Origin: Streptomyces pactum
Lineage (GTDB): Bacteria > Actinomycetota > Actinomycetes > Streptomycetales > Streptomycetaceae
DNA: 64,000 nucleotides
Direction of reading: 5' to 3'
NCBI RefSeq assembly: GCF_016031615.1
Contig: NZ_JACYXC010000001.1
Coordinates: forward strand, 868,001 to 932,000
Each line of letters starts with the position of its first letter. Within the stretch, counting starts at the first letter, position 1. Under the pieces are notes generated by a model. The model did no database searches, was not told the origin of the DNA, and saw only the letters and a program-made list of their open reading frames with translations. Position numbers and translations under genes: made by a program. Positions 53,978 through 61,667 of the stretch are shown here, in pieces.

Positions 53978-54829
53978 CTACTTCGGATCGCGCCGGAAGG
54001 CCGCCGTCGACCAGCGGTAGCCGAGGACGGTGAGCGCCAGGCACCAGCCGATCGTGATCCATCCGTCGGCGCCGATCGCGCTGCCGAGCAGCAGCCCGCG
54101 CAGGGTCTCGATGGCCGGGGTGAAGGGCTGGTACTCGGCGACCGGCCGGAACCAGCCGGGCATCGCGTCGATCGGGACGAAGGCGCTGGAGATGAGCGGC
54201 AGGAGGATCAGCGGCAGCGCGTTGTTGCTGGCCGCCTCGGCGTTCGGGCTGACCATGCCCATCCCGACGGCGATCCAGGTGAGGGCCAGGGCGACGAGCA
54301 CGAGCAGCCCGAACGCCGCCAGCCACTCCAGGGGCGTGGCGTCGGTGGAGCGGAAGCCGCTGGCCACGGCGACGGCGCCGACGAGGAGGACGCTCACCGT
54401 CGATCGCAGCACGCTGCCGACGACATGTCCGACGAGGAGGGACCCGCGGTGGATCGCCATGGTGCGGAAGCGGGCGACGATGCCCTCGGTCATGTCCTGG
54501 GAGACGGAGACCGCGGTGCCGACCACGGTGCTGCCGATGGTCATCAGCACGATGCCCGGCACCACGTACGCCAGGTACGCGGAGCGGTCGGCGCCGCCTC
54601 CCATCCCGGCGCTCATCACGTCGCCGAAGACGTGGACGAAGAGCAGCAGCAGGACGACCGGGGTGAGCAGCAGGTTGAGGGTGAGGGAGGGGTAGCGCCG
54701 TGCGTGCAGCAGGTTGCGGCGCAGCATCGTGATCGAGTCGCGCACCGCGAGGGAGAGGGCGTGCGGCGCGCTCCCCGGGTGGGCCGCGCTCCTGGCGTGC
54801 GTGGTGTGCGCCGGGTCCGTGGTCTTCAT
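53978..54829 (-). CDS. ABC-2 type transporter permease (DrrB-like)
   Basis: 283 residues; its ATG overlaps the ATPase gene's stop (ATGA). About six membrane segments: LNLLLTPVVLLLLFVHVFGD, YVVPGIVLMTIGSTVVGTAV, a segment near 150-165, LAAFGLLVLVALALTWIAVG, NALPLILLPLISSAFVPI and a C-terminal helix. The SQDMTEGIVARFRTMAI loop is typical of DrrB/NodJ ABC-2 permeases (the coupling helix). With the ATPase it should form a small-molecule exporter or lipid flippase. Substrate unknown; nothing ties it to the polyketide 15 kb away. Confidence 0.92.
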   Translation of the reverse strand: MKTTDPAHTTHARSAAHPGSAPHALSLAVRDSITMLRRNLLHARRYPSLTLNLLLTPVVLLLLFVHVFGDVMSAGMGGGADRSAYLAYVVPGIVLMTIGSTVVGTAVSVSQDMTEGIVARFRTMAIHRGSLLVGHVVGSVLRSTVSVLLVGAVAVASGFRSTDATPLEWLAAFGLLVLVALALTWIAVGMGMVSPNAEAASNNALPLILLPLISSAFVPIDAMPGWFRPVAEYQPFTPAIETLRGLLLGSAIGADGWITIGWCLALTVLGYRWSTAAFRRDPK

Positions 54830-55815
54830 CGGTGGGTCTCCCCGGGCTGGTCGGTGCCGCCGGTCAGGGCGAGGAACACGTCGTCGAGGTCGGGCGTGTG
54901 CACGGTCAGTTCGTCCGCCTCGACGCCGGCGGTGTCCAGCCGGTCGAGGAGCGAGCGGAGTTCGCGCTGGGTGCCGTCACCGGGGACGCGCAGTGCGAGG
55001 GAGTCGTCGTCCCGGCCGGCCCCGGGCAGGGCGGAGGCGGCTCGGTGGTAGGCGGCCGGGTCGAGGAAGCGGAGCCGGACGTGCCCGCCGGGGACCAGTC
55101 GCTTCAGCTCCTCCGCGGTGCCCTCGGCGGCGATCCGCCCCTGGTCGAGCACGGCGATGCGGTCGGCGAGCTGGTCGGCCTCCTCCAGGTACTGGGTGGT
55201 GAGGAAGACGGTGACGCCGTCGGCGACCAGTTCGCGGATGATGCCCCACATGGTGTGCCGGGAGCGGGGGTCGAGGCCGGTGGTGGGCTCGTCGAGGAAG
55301 ATGATCCGCGGGTTGCCGACCAGGGTCATGGCGATGTCGAGGCGGCGCCTCATGCCGCCGGAGTAGCCGGCGGCGGGCTTCTTCGCGACCTCCGCCAGGC
55401 CGAAACGCTCCAGCAGTCCGGCGGCGGTGCGGCGGCCCTCGCGCCTGGGCAGGTGGTGCAGGTCGGCCATGAGGAGCATGTTCTCCTCACCGGTGATCAG
55501 GCCGTCCACGGCGGAGAACTGCCCGGTGACGCCGATCGCGGCACGCACCCCGCCCGGGGACGCGGTGAGGTCGTGGCCCGCGACCTGGGCCTGCCCGCCG
55601 TCGGCGGTGATGAGGGTGGACAGTATCCGCACCGTGGTGGTCTTGCCCGCCCCGTTCGGCCCGAGCAGGGCGAACACCGAACCGGCCGGGATGCGCAGGT
55701 CGATGCCGTCGAGCACGGTCCGGTCACCGTAGGACTTGCGCAGACCGAGGGCGGAGATGGCGGGGGGCGCGTGCGGACCCACCCACCTGGACGTGGGCAT
55801 GACAGATGAGGGCAC
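54826..55815 (-). CDS. ABC transporter ATP-binding protein (DrrA-like)
   Basis: 329 residues. The GTG at 55815 is preferred (GGAG 7 nt upstream); an ATG at 55800 is the alternative. Walker A GPNGAGKT (52-59), Q-loop in VTGQFSAVDGLITGEEN, signature YSGGMRRRLDIAMTLV, Walker B IIFLDEPTTGLD and switch His replaced by a Thr-Gln pair (FLTTQYLEEA), as is normal for DrrA proteins. The C-terminal domain (about 225-329) is the DrrA-type regulatory extension. The ORF is followed by its permease with a 4-bp overlap. Confidence 0.94.
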   Translation of the reverse strand: MPSSVMPTSRWVGPHAPPAISALGLRKSYGDRTVLDGIDLRIPAGSVFALLGPNGAGKTTTVRILSTLITADGGQAQVAGHDLTASPGGVRAAIGVTGQFSAVDGLITGEENMLLMADLHHLPRREGRRTAAGLLERFGLAEVAKKPAAGYSGGMRRRLDIAMTLVGNPRIIFLDEPTTGLDPRSRHTMWGIIRELVADGVTVFLTTQYLEEADQLADRIAVLDQGRIAAEGTAEELKRLVPGGHVRLRFLDPAAYHRAASALPGAGRDDDSLALRVPGDGTQRELRSLLDRLDTAGVEADELTVHTPDLDDVFLALTGGTDQPGETHR

Positions 55816-56014
55816 GGGGTGCTCCGTTCGAAGGCTCTGGGACCGGAGAAGGTCGGGGAGGGCGCGTGACGACGGCACGCGGAACCGGGCCGGGCCGGCT
55901 CAGAGCCGGGCGGGTGCGGCGCGGGGCGCCGGGCCGGAAGAGGGGCGCGGCGGGGAGGTGCGGGGCGCCGGCGCCCGGGAGCGGGCGCGGCGGCGGGGCG
56001 CGGGGCGCCGGCGC

Positions 56015-56860
56015 TCAGATACGGGCGCGGCGCACGTCGATGTTGCCGTAGCGGGTCCGGGCACGGACCTCGACGGTGTCCTCGGACTTCTCCGGCGTCC
56101 GGGAGGGGGTGAGGGTGTTGCGCACCTGCCCGCGCTCGGAGCTGACGTCGAGCCAGGCAGCGGTGCCCTCGCGGATGCCGATCTCGATGGACCCGTGCGC
56201 GGTCTCCATCTGCACGGTGCCGCGGGCGACGTCGGCGATGCGCAGGGCACCGTTGGCGGTGGTGGCGGTGACCGACCCCTCGGCACGGGCGATGTCGATG
56301 TCCCCGTTGGCGCCGCTCACCCGCAGGTCGCCGGTCACGGCGCCGACGGTCGTGGAGCCGTGCGAGTTCTTCAGCACCGCGGGGCCGCCGACGGTGCCCA
56401 CCCGAAGACTGCCGGAGCTGGTGCCGATCTCGGCCGCGCCGTCGACCCGTTCCACGGTGATCGAGCCGTGGGCGGCGGTCAGCTGGAGCGGCCCGGTGGC
56501 TTCGAGGCGGACGTCGCCGGCCGAGGTCTTCACCCGCACCTTGCCGAGACGGCCCTCACCCAGCACCTGGGCCCAGGCACCGGTCGCGTCGACACCGGAG
56601 CCGGCGGGCAGTTCGACCGTCACGTCCACGATGCCGGTGCGCCCGAAGGGGTGGCGCCGCTTGGAGGTCCGGACGGTGAGCACACCGCCGGCGTACGTGG
56701 CCTCGGTCTGTTCGGCCGCCCGTACGTCGTGGTCCCGCTTCGGGTCGCGGGGCTGCACGTCGACGACCGTGTCGAGGCGGTCGCCCGCGATGAACCGGAG
56801 GGAGCCGGCGTCCACGTGGGCGATGACCGAGATCGGTTCCGGGGTGTCGAAAGAAGGCAT
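56015..56860 (-). CDS. DUF4097 beta-repeat protein
   Basis: 281 residues with a repeated short-strand pattern: GDVRLEATG, GSITVERVDG, GSLRVGTVGG, GSTTVGAVTG, GDLRVSGANG, GDIDIARAEG and GSIEIGIREG. This right-handed beta-helix-like repeat is the DUF4097 signature. No signal peptide or membrane segment. The gene is followed 199 bp downstream by the DrrA/DrrB pair and preceded by the RHH gene, an order often seen in actinomycetes. Function not established; possibly an accessory or sensor to the exporter. Confidence 0.88.
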   Translation of the reverse strand: MPSFDTPEPISVIAHVDAGSLRFIAGDRLDTVVDVQPRDPKRDHDVRAAEQTEATYAGGVLTVRTSKRRHPFGRTGIVDVTVELPAGSGVDATGAWAQVLGEGRLGKVRVKTSAGDVRLEATGPLQLTAAHGSITVERVDGAAEIGTSSGSLRVGTVGGPAVLKNSHGSTTVGAVTGDLRVSGANGDIDIARAEGSVTATTANGALRIADVARGTVQMETAHGSIEIGIREGTAAWLDVSSERGQVRNTLTPSRTPEKSEDTVEVRARTRYGNIDVRRARI

Positions 56861-56964
56861 GGCTGTACCGTCCTGGTGTGTCCTGGGATCGTCCCGGCCG
56901 GTCGGCGGGACGTGAAAGGTCTGAGAAGCAGGGGTGGGACGTGGGTGCGGATGGCGCGGGGCCG

Positions 56965-57492
56965 TCAGCGCACCCAGCCCGTGAAGCTCTGTCCGATGGT
57001 GCGGGCCCGCTCCGGCGCCCGCGGCGCGCCGCCGCCGTCCACCGCGGCCGATACCGCCCGGACCAGCCAGGCGTTGACCGACAGGCCCTCGCGACCCGCG
57101 GCCTCCTCGGCGCGCGCCTTGAGGTGGGCCGGCAGGCGCAGGTTGACGCGGGCGGTGCCGCCGTCGTCGTCGGCGGGCGGCTGGGCGGCGGCCGCCGCCT
57201 GGGGCACCGGCACCTCCCCGGCCGCGACCGGCTCCCCGGCGCCACCGGCGGGCGGCGGCGTGACCACGAAGTCCGGGTCGAGCCCGCGCAACCGTACGTC
57301 GACCGAGCCGGGGGCCAGCTCGCGGGTGATCTCGTCCATGGCGGCGGAGAGCACGTTGAGCATGGCGAGCCGGGCCGCCGACTCCAGCGGAGCGGTGAGC
57401 CGCTCCGCCAGCGCGCGGGCGTCCTCCCCGCCGGCTTCGGCGGCCACCGCGAGATCACGGCGGAGGGTTTCGACATACGGGGTGAGGTCCAT
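56965..57492 (-). CDS. Ribbon-helix-helix DNA-binding protein
   Basis: 175 residues. The N-terminal 75 residues are helical (LTPYVETLRRDLAVAAEAGG, ARLAMLNVLSAAMDEITREL), followed by a Pro/Ala-rich linker. The C-terminal half holds an Arc/CopG-type RHH: the strand TARVNLRLPAHLKARAEEAA and helix SVNAWLVRAVSAAVD (about 112-150), similar to antitoxin/HicB-like RHH proteins; no toxin gene is adjacent. The start codon lies within a cluster of TGGC(A/G)CCA boxes, so autoregulation is likely. It probably controls the DUF4097 and ABC exporter genes downstream. Confidence 0.86.
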   Translation of the reverse strand: MDLTPYVETLRRDLAVAAEAGGEDARALAERLTAPLESAARLAMLNVLSAAMDEITRELAPGSVDVRLRGLDPDFVVTPPPAGGAGEPVAAGEVPVPQAAAAAQPPADDDGGTARVNLRLPAHLKARAEEAAGREGLSVNAWLVRAVSAAVDGGGAPRAPERARTIGQSFTGWVR

Positions 57493-57502
57493 GACGCCAT
57501 CA

Positions 57503-57764
57503 TGGCACCACTATGGCGCCATTGGCAAGCCGACATGACGCCGCGCCTTCGACGATCCCGGCCGCCCCCCCTCAAACCGCTCCGACCTGGGCTTACAGCG
57601 GGGTCAGACACCGGCCGGAGAAGGCGAGAGGCACCGCCCACCCTCATCGACGGCACCGACATGACACCACCTGGCGCCATGCGATGCCACCCAGTCGCCA
57701 TGCGATGCCACTTCGCCGCCAGTTGGCACCACTCGACGCCACGGAAATGGACCCCGTGGCACCA
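57503..57764. promoter_or_regulatory. Cluster of TGGC(A/G)CCA boxes upstream of the RHH gene
   Basis: Five exact octamers: TGGCACCA at 57503-57510, TGGCGCCA at 57514-57521, TGGCGCCA at 57672-57679, TGGCACCA at 57724-57731 and TGGCACCA at 57757-57764. Partial copies and a direct repeat, GCCATGCGATGCCAC (near 57677 and 57699), lie between. RHH repressors commonly bind arrays of short repeats, so these are probable operator sites. The remainder of 57493-58111 shows no gene I can support. Confidence 0.6.
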
Positions 57765-58111
57765 GAGGGGCACCATCGCGGCATCGCGGGCGCACCCCAA
57801 TCACCGGACGGCGGGGCGGGGGCGCGAGCGGACGCGCATGCACGCGTGAGCGCGCGCGCCCCTGCGAGGACGCGCGGCGCCGGGGCGGCTCGGCGACAGG
57901 GTGAGGGGCGAGGCCCGGCAGGGGCGGACCGGCAGAGCGGCCCGAGACGGGTGGCCGCCGGGCGGCTCGGCGGGCGGGCGGCGCCCGCTTCCCGTCCGGC
58001 GTGCCCGGCCGCCGGTAGCGCCGACGGGCCGGACGCCGGACGCCCGGCGGGCCGGCCGCCGCCGCGGCCCCCGGGTGCGTCCGGCGCGGGCGGTTCTCCC
58101 CGGCAGGGGCG

Positions 58112-58531
58112 TCAGCCGGCCCGCCGGGCGTCGATCTCGGCGATCAGCGCCTCGACGCGCTTCCTGATCTCGTCCCGGATCGGACGGACGGCCTCGACGC
58201 CCTTGCCGGCCGGGTCCTCCAGCTCCCAGTCCAGGTAGCGCTTGCCGGGGAAGACCGGGCAGGCGTCACCGCAGCCCATGGTGATGACATAGTCGGACGC
58301 CCGCACCGCCTGGGGGGTGAGCACCTCCGGCCGCCGGCCGGAGATGTCGACACCGGCCTCCGCCATGGCCTCGACGGCGGCGGGGTTCACCCGGTCCCCG
58401 GGCAGGGAGCCGGCCGAGCGGACCTCGACCCGGTCGCCGGCGAGGTGACGGAGGAAACCCGCGGCCATCTGGGACCGGCCCGCGTTGTGGACGCAGACGA
58501 AGAGCACGGAGGTGGGCGGGGCGGAGGTCAT
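58112..58531 (-). CDS. arsC: Arsenate reductase, low-molecular-weight phosphatase type
   Basis: 139 residues from the ATG at 58531; the open frame extends upstream through non-conserved DNA. The P-loop CVHNAGRS (Cys13-x5-Arg19) starts the protein, with DPxx-loop-like YLDWELEDP near 99-107. Cys87 and Cys91 in MGCGDACPVF are placed to resolve the Cys13-arsenate intermediate through a disulfide cascade, as in thioredoxin- or mycothiol-linked reductases. It reduces As(V) to As(III) for export by the divergent acr3. It shares a 223-bp divergent promoter region with arsR. Confidence 0.93.
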   Translation of the reverse strand: MTSAPPTSVLFVCVHNAGRSQMAAGFLRHLAGDRVEVRSAGSLPGDRVNPAAVEAMAEAGVDISGRRPEVLTPQAVRASDYVITMGCGDACPVFPGKRYLDWELEDPAGKGVEAVRPIRDEIRKRVEALIAEIDARRAG

Positions 58532-58718
58532 GGCGTCGTCCTTCACAGCGAGGCGCTTCCCGGAGGGCACGCGGACGGGTGGGCACCGGCAGCCGGGCCG
58601 GCACGGCCGACCGGACATCACCGGCCCGGCATCACCGGCATCACCGGTCCGGCACCGCCGGCCGGCTCCCGCGGTCCTCACCGCCGGCCGCCACCACGGC
58701 CCGGACATCAGCCCACCC

Positions 58719-58726
58719 TGATATCA
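58719..58726. promoter_or_regulatory. TGATATCA palindrome in the arsC/arsR divergent promoter
   Basis: TGATATCA is a perfect 8-bp palindrome and the most AT-rich part of the 223-bp gap. It lies about 30 bases before the arsR ATG. It may be part of an ArsR operator or a promoter element; no ribosome site precedes arsR, so that mRNA is likely leaderless. Confidence 0.4.
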
Positions 58727-58754
58727 GCAGCGGATGATGTGAAAGTATCAGGCC

Positions 58755-59063
58755 ATGCTGACGTCAGTCGAGACCGACCTGATCCGGGCGCTCGCCGACC
58801 CGCTCCGGCTGCGCATCGTGTCCCTGCTCGCCCGCGAGACGCTGTGCACGACGCATCTGGTGGAGGAGACCGGCGCCCGCCAGACCAACCTCTCCAACCA
58901 CCTGCGGGTGCTCCGGGAGGCCGGGATCGTGGAGACCGAGCCGTGCGGGCGGTTCACCTACTACAAGCTCCGGCCCGAGGTCCTCGCCGGTCTGGCGGGC
59001 CGGTTCGCCGAACTGGCCGAGACCGCCCGCACCTCCGAGCAGAACAAGAGGGCCTGCCCGTGA
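58755..59063 (+). CDS. arsR: ArsR-family metalloregulator (first copy)
   Basis: 102 residues. Winged-helix repressor: DLIRALADPLRLRIVSLLA, then ETLCTTHLVEETGARQTNLS as the recognition region and YYKLRPEVL as the wing. A single Cys in the alpha-3 region (LCTTHL) is the only candidate metal ligand, and no ELCVCDL motif is present, so metal sensing differs from the second ArsR. The start region itself carries the ATGCTGACGTCAGTCGA motif shared with 61467 and 61587. It is coupled to acr3 by a GTGA overlap. Confidence 0.92.
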   Translation: MLTSVETDLIRALADPLRLRIVSLLARETLCTTHLVEETGARQTNLSNHLRVLREAGIVETEPCGRFTYYKLRPEVLAGLAGRFAELAETARTSEQNKRACP

Positions 59064-60142
59064 CCCGCACCGAGGCGTCCCCGGCCACGGCGGAACCCTC
59101 CGTCGCGGCGAAGCTGTCCACCCTGGACCGCTTCCTCGCGGTGTGGATCCTGCTCGCCATGGCGGTGGGCCTCGGCCTGGGCCGCGCGGTTCCCGGACTC
59201 GACGACGCCCTCGCGAAGGTCGAGCTGGGCGGCATCTCGCTGCCGATCGCACTCGGTCTGCTGGTCATGATGTACCCGGTGCTGGCCAAGGTCCGCTACG
59301 ACCGGCTCGACGCGGTCACCGGTGACCGGAAGCTGATGGTCTCCTCCCTCGTGATCAACTGGGTGCTGGGGCCGGCGGTGATGTTCGCGCTGGCCTGGAT
59401 CTTCCTGGCCGACCTGCCGGAGTACCGGACCGGGCTGATCATCGTGGGGCTCGCCCGCTGCATCGCCATGGTCATCATCTGGAACGACCTGGCCTGCGGT
59501 GACCGCGAGGCCGCCGCCGTCCTGGTCGCGCTGAACTCCGTCTTCCAGGTGCTCGCCTTCGGCCTGCTGGGCTGGTTCTACCTCGACCTGCTGCCGGGCC
59601 TGCTGCACCTGGGCGACGGCGAGCACCTGGACATCTCCACGGTGAAGATCGCTCTCAACGTCCTCGTCTTCCTCGGGGTCCCGCTGCTGGCCGGGTTCCT
59701 CACCCGCCGGCTGGGCGAGCGGAAGCTGGGCCGGGAGGCCTACGAGCGGAGGTTCCTGCCGAGGATCGGCCCCTTCGCGCTGTACGGGCTGCTCTTCACC
59801 ATCGTGATCCTCTTCGCCCTCCAGGGGGAGACGATCACCGACAGGCCGCTGGACGTGGCCCGCATCGCGGTGCCACTGCTGGTGTACTTCGCGCTGATGT
59901 GGTGCGGCACCTTCGCCCTGGGCAAGGCGATCGGCCTGGCGTACGACCGCACCGCGACGCTCGCCTTCACCGCCGCGGGCAACAACTTCGAGCTGGCCAT
60001 CGCGGTCGCCATCGGCACCTTCGGCGTCACCTCCGGCCAGGCGCTCGCCGGGGTCGTCGGCCCACTGATCGAGGTCCCGGTCCTGGTGGCGCTGGTGTAC
60101 GTCTCCCTCGCCTGGCGGCGGAAGTTCCCGGCCGGCCGGTGA
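59060..60142 (+). CDS. acr3: ACR3-family arsenite efflux permease
   Basis: 360 residues from a GTG at 59060 overlapping the arsR stop, with AGAGGG upstream. About ten membrane segments. ACR3 hallmarks are present: Cys134 in GLARCIAMVIIWN (the essential cysteine of the fourth segment) and the Glu in AAGNNFELAIAVAIG. It exports arsenite from the cytoplasm using the membrane potential. Together with divergent arsC and coupled arsR it forms a standard actinobacterial ars unit. Confidence 0.95.
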   Translation: MTRTEASPATAEPSVAAKLSTLDRFLAVWILLAMAVGLGLGRAVPGLDDALAKVELGGISLPIALGLLVMMYPVLAKVRYDRLDAVTGDRKLMVSSLVINWVLGPAVMFALAWIFLADLPEYRTGLIIVGLARCIAMVIIWNDLACGDREAAAVLVALNSVFQVLAFGLLGWFYLDLLPGLLHLGDGEHLDISTVKIALNVLVFLGVPLLAGFLTRRLGERKLGREAYERRFLPRIGPFALYGLLFTIVILFALQGETITDRPLDVARIAVPLLVYFALMWCGTFALGKAIGLAYDRTATLAFTAAGNNFELAIAVAIGTFGVTSGQALAGVVGPLIEVPVLVALVYVSLAWRRKFPAGR

Positions 60143-60409
60143 GCGTACGCACCGGCCGGCGCGCAGGCGTACGGGGCGGGTGACGCGGAGGCGCGTACGC
60201 CCGCCGCCCGCCTCCGTACGCGCCGGGTGGCGGGCCCACGGACCGGCCGACGCGGCGGGGGAACGGGCCGGACAGGAGGCACCGGCGGCCCGTTCCGCAC
60301 ACGGCCGGTGGCCTGCCGCTCCGCGGGCGGTCCGGGAGGGGAGGCCGCGGTCGGGGCCTCCGAGGGGGCGCCGTGATCCGGGGGCCCGGAAGGGGCGGGC
60401 CGCGCCCGC

Positions 60410-60898
60410 TCAGCCGATCGCCGGGCTGCGGCGCTCCACCAGCACCACGTCGCGCCAGACCCCGCGGTGCCGGCCGATCCGTTCCCGGATCCCGATCACC
60501 CGGAATCCGGCCCGCTCGTGGAGGGCCAGGCTGGCGGTGTTCTCGGGGAAGATCCCGGACTGGACGGTCCAGATCCCGGCGGCCTCGGTGGAATCGATGA
60601 GCGCCTTCAGCAGCGCGGAGGCGACCCCACGGCCCCGGGCGGCCGGGTGGACGTACACCGAGTGCTCCACCACCCCCGCATAGGCGCAGCGGTCCGAGAC
60701 CGGGCTCGCCGCGACCCAGCCCAGCACGGTGGCGTCCTCGCCGACGGCGACGAAGCGGTGGCCGGGGAGCTTCGCGGCGTCGAACGCCTGCCAGCCGGGG
60801 GCCTCGGTCTCGAAGGTGGCGTCGCCCTCCTCGATCCCGAGCCGGTAGATGTCCAGCACCTGCCCGGCGTGCGCGGCGGTGAGCGGAGTGATGTTCAC
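60410..60898 (-). CDS. GNAT acetyltransferase, ArsN1 / phosphinothricin-acetyltransferase type
   Basis: 162 residues from a GTG at 60898 with GGGGGAA upstream. The profile is of the PAT/ArsN1 group: ITPLTAAHAGQVLDIYRLGI, EEGDATFETEAPGWQAFDA, a central SVYVHPAARGRGVASALLKA acetyl-CoA loop (RGRGVA) and ENTASLALHERAGFRVIGI. Members acetylate phosphinothricin or its arsenic analogue arsinothricin. Placement between acr3 and a second arsR favours the ArsN1 role (inference); the sequence alone cannot separate it from PAT or MddA-type enzymes. Confidence 0.85.
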   Translation of the reverse strand: MNITPLTAAHAGQVLDIYRLGIEEGDATFETEAPGWQAFDAAKLPGHRFVAVGEDATVLGWVAASPVSDRCAYAGVVEHSVYVHPAARGRGVASALLKALIDSTEAAGIWTVQSGIFPENTASLALHERAGFRVIGIRERIGRHRGVWRDVVLVERRSPAIG

Positions 60899-61088
60899 GG
60901 TTCCCCCATGATCGCGTGTACGGCGGCCGACGAGCCTGCCGGGCACCGGACGATGCCCCGGTGCCGGGCGACGCCCCGGTGCCGCATCCTGGCGCCGCGC
61001 CCGTCGGGCGGTAGGGCACGGACCCCGGCGAGGGTATCGGGACGGCACCGACGTCGTTCCACCGGCGATCGGCGGGGCGGACGCGTCG

Positions 61089-61460
61089 TCACCCCGTGGT
61101 GGCGGGGACGAGCAGTTGTCCCATCGCGGCCAGCACGGACGGCTCGACCCGGTAGTACACCCAGGTGCCGCGCCGCTCGGAGGTGAGCAGCCCGGCCTCC
61201 TTCAGCTTCTTCAGGTGGTGCGAGACCGTGGGCTGGGAGACACCGACGTCGGAGATGTCGCACACGCACGCCTCGCCGCCCTCGTGCGAGGCCACCGCGG
61301 AGAACAGGCGGAGCCGGACCGGGTCACCGAGCGCCTTGAACATCTTCGCGGTCCGCTCGGCCTCCTCGGCGCTCAGCGGGCGCTCGGTCAGCGGCGGGCA
61401 GCAGGGCACCGCGGCCGCGGACCCCTCCTCCAGCAACGGCAGTGCCTTCGGGTTCGACAT
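61089..61460 (-). CDS. arsR: ArsR-family metalloregulator (second copy, CxC metal site)
   Basis: 123 residues from the ATG at 61460. Winged-helix ArsR: AKMFKALGDPVRLRLFSAVA, then GEACVCDISDVGVSQPTVSH, with KLKEAGLLTSERRGTWVYYR as helix and wing. The CVCDI sequence is the classical arsenite-sensing CxC motif of ArsR/SmtB repressors; an extra Cys pair sits near residue 20 (VPCCPP). It is divergent from the ArsO-like flavoprotein. No ribosome site precedes the ATG. The operator-like TTGACATACATCGAA at 61470-61484 lies just upstream. Confidence 0.93.
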   Translation of the reverse strand: MSNPKALPLLEEGSAAAVPCCPPLTERPLSAEEAERTAKMFKALGDPVRLRLFSAVASHEGGEACVCDISDVGVSQPTVSHHLKKLKEAGLLTSERRGTWVYYRVEPSVLAAMGQLLVPATTG

Positions 61461-61466
61461 ACGCCT

Positions 61467-61484
61467 ATGTTGACATACATCGAA
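61467..61484. promoter_or_regulatory. ArsR-type operator motif, copy next to the second arsR
   Basis: ATGTTGACATACATCGAA lies 7 bases upstream of the leaderless-looking arsR start at 61460. It is closely similar to 61587-61603 (ATGTTGACGTCCGTCGA) and to the coding start of the first arsR at 58755. Its position over the start region fits an autoregulatory operator. Confidence 0.6.
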
Positions 61485-61586
61485 GCAGCGCTCGAAGGGT
61501 GCGCCCGGAGGGTCCACCCGGGCGCGATGGCCGGACCCGCTCGGCGCGGACCGACCCGGCACAGCTCGCTATTTCGATTTGCGTCT

Positions 61587-61604
61587 ATGTTGACGTCCGT
61601 CGAT
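61587..61604. promoter_or_regulatory. ArsR-type operator motif, copy upstream of the flavoprotein
   Basis: ATGTTGACGTCCGTCGAT repeats the pattern of 61467-61484 with a distance of 120 bp. Read as codons it would begin Met-Leu-Thr-Ser-Val-Asp-Thr-Gly-stop, close to the first arsR N-terminus (Met-Leu-Thr-Ser-Val-Glu-Thr-Asp), so it may be a relic arsR start that now serves as a binding site. TTGACG could act as a -35. Confidence 0.55.
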
Positions 61605-61667
61605 ACAGGGTGAATGCTGGAACACGCACCAGCCATAGACAGTCGTCGAACCAAGCGAGGAGCCGTC

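Noticed and set aside
56965..57492. Type II toxin-antitoxin system
   Set aside because: The RHH protein resembles antitoxins but no small toxin gene is adjacent; neighbours are DUF4097 and an ABC exporter.
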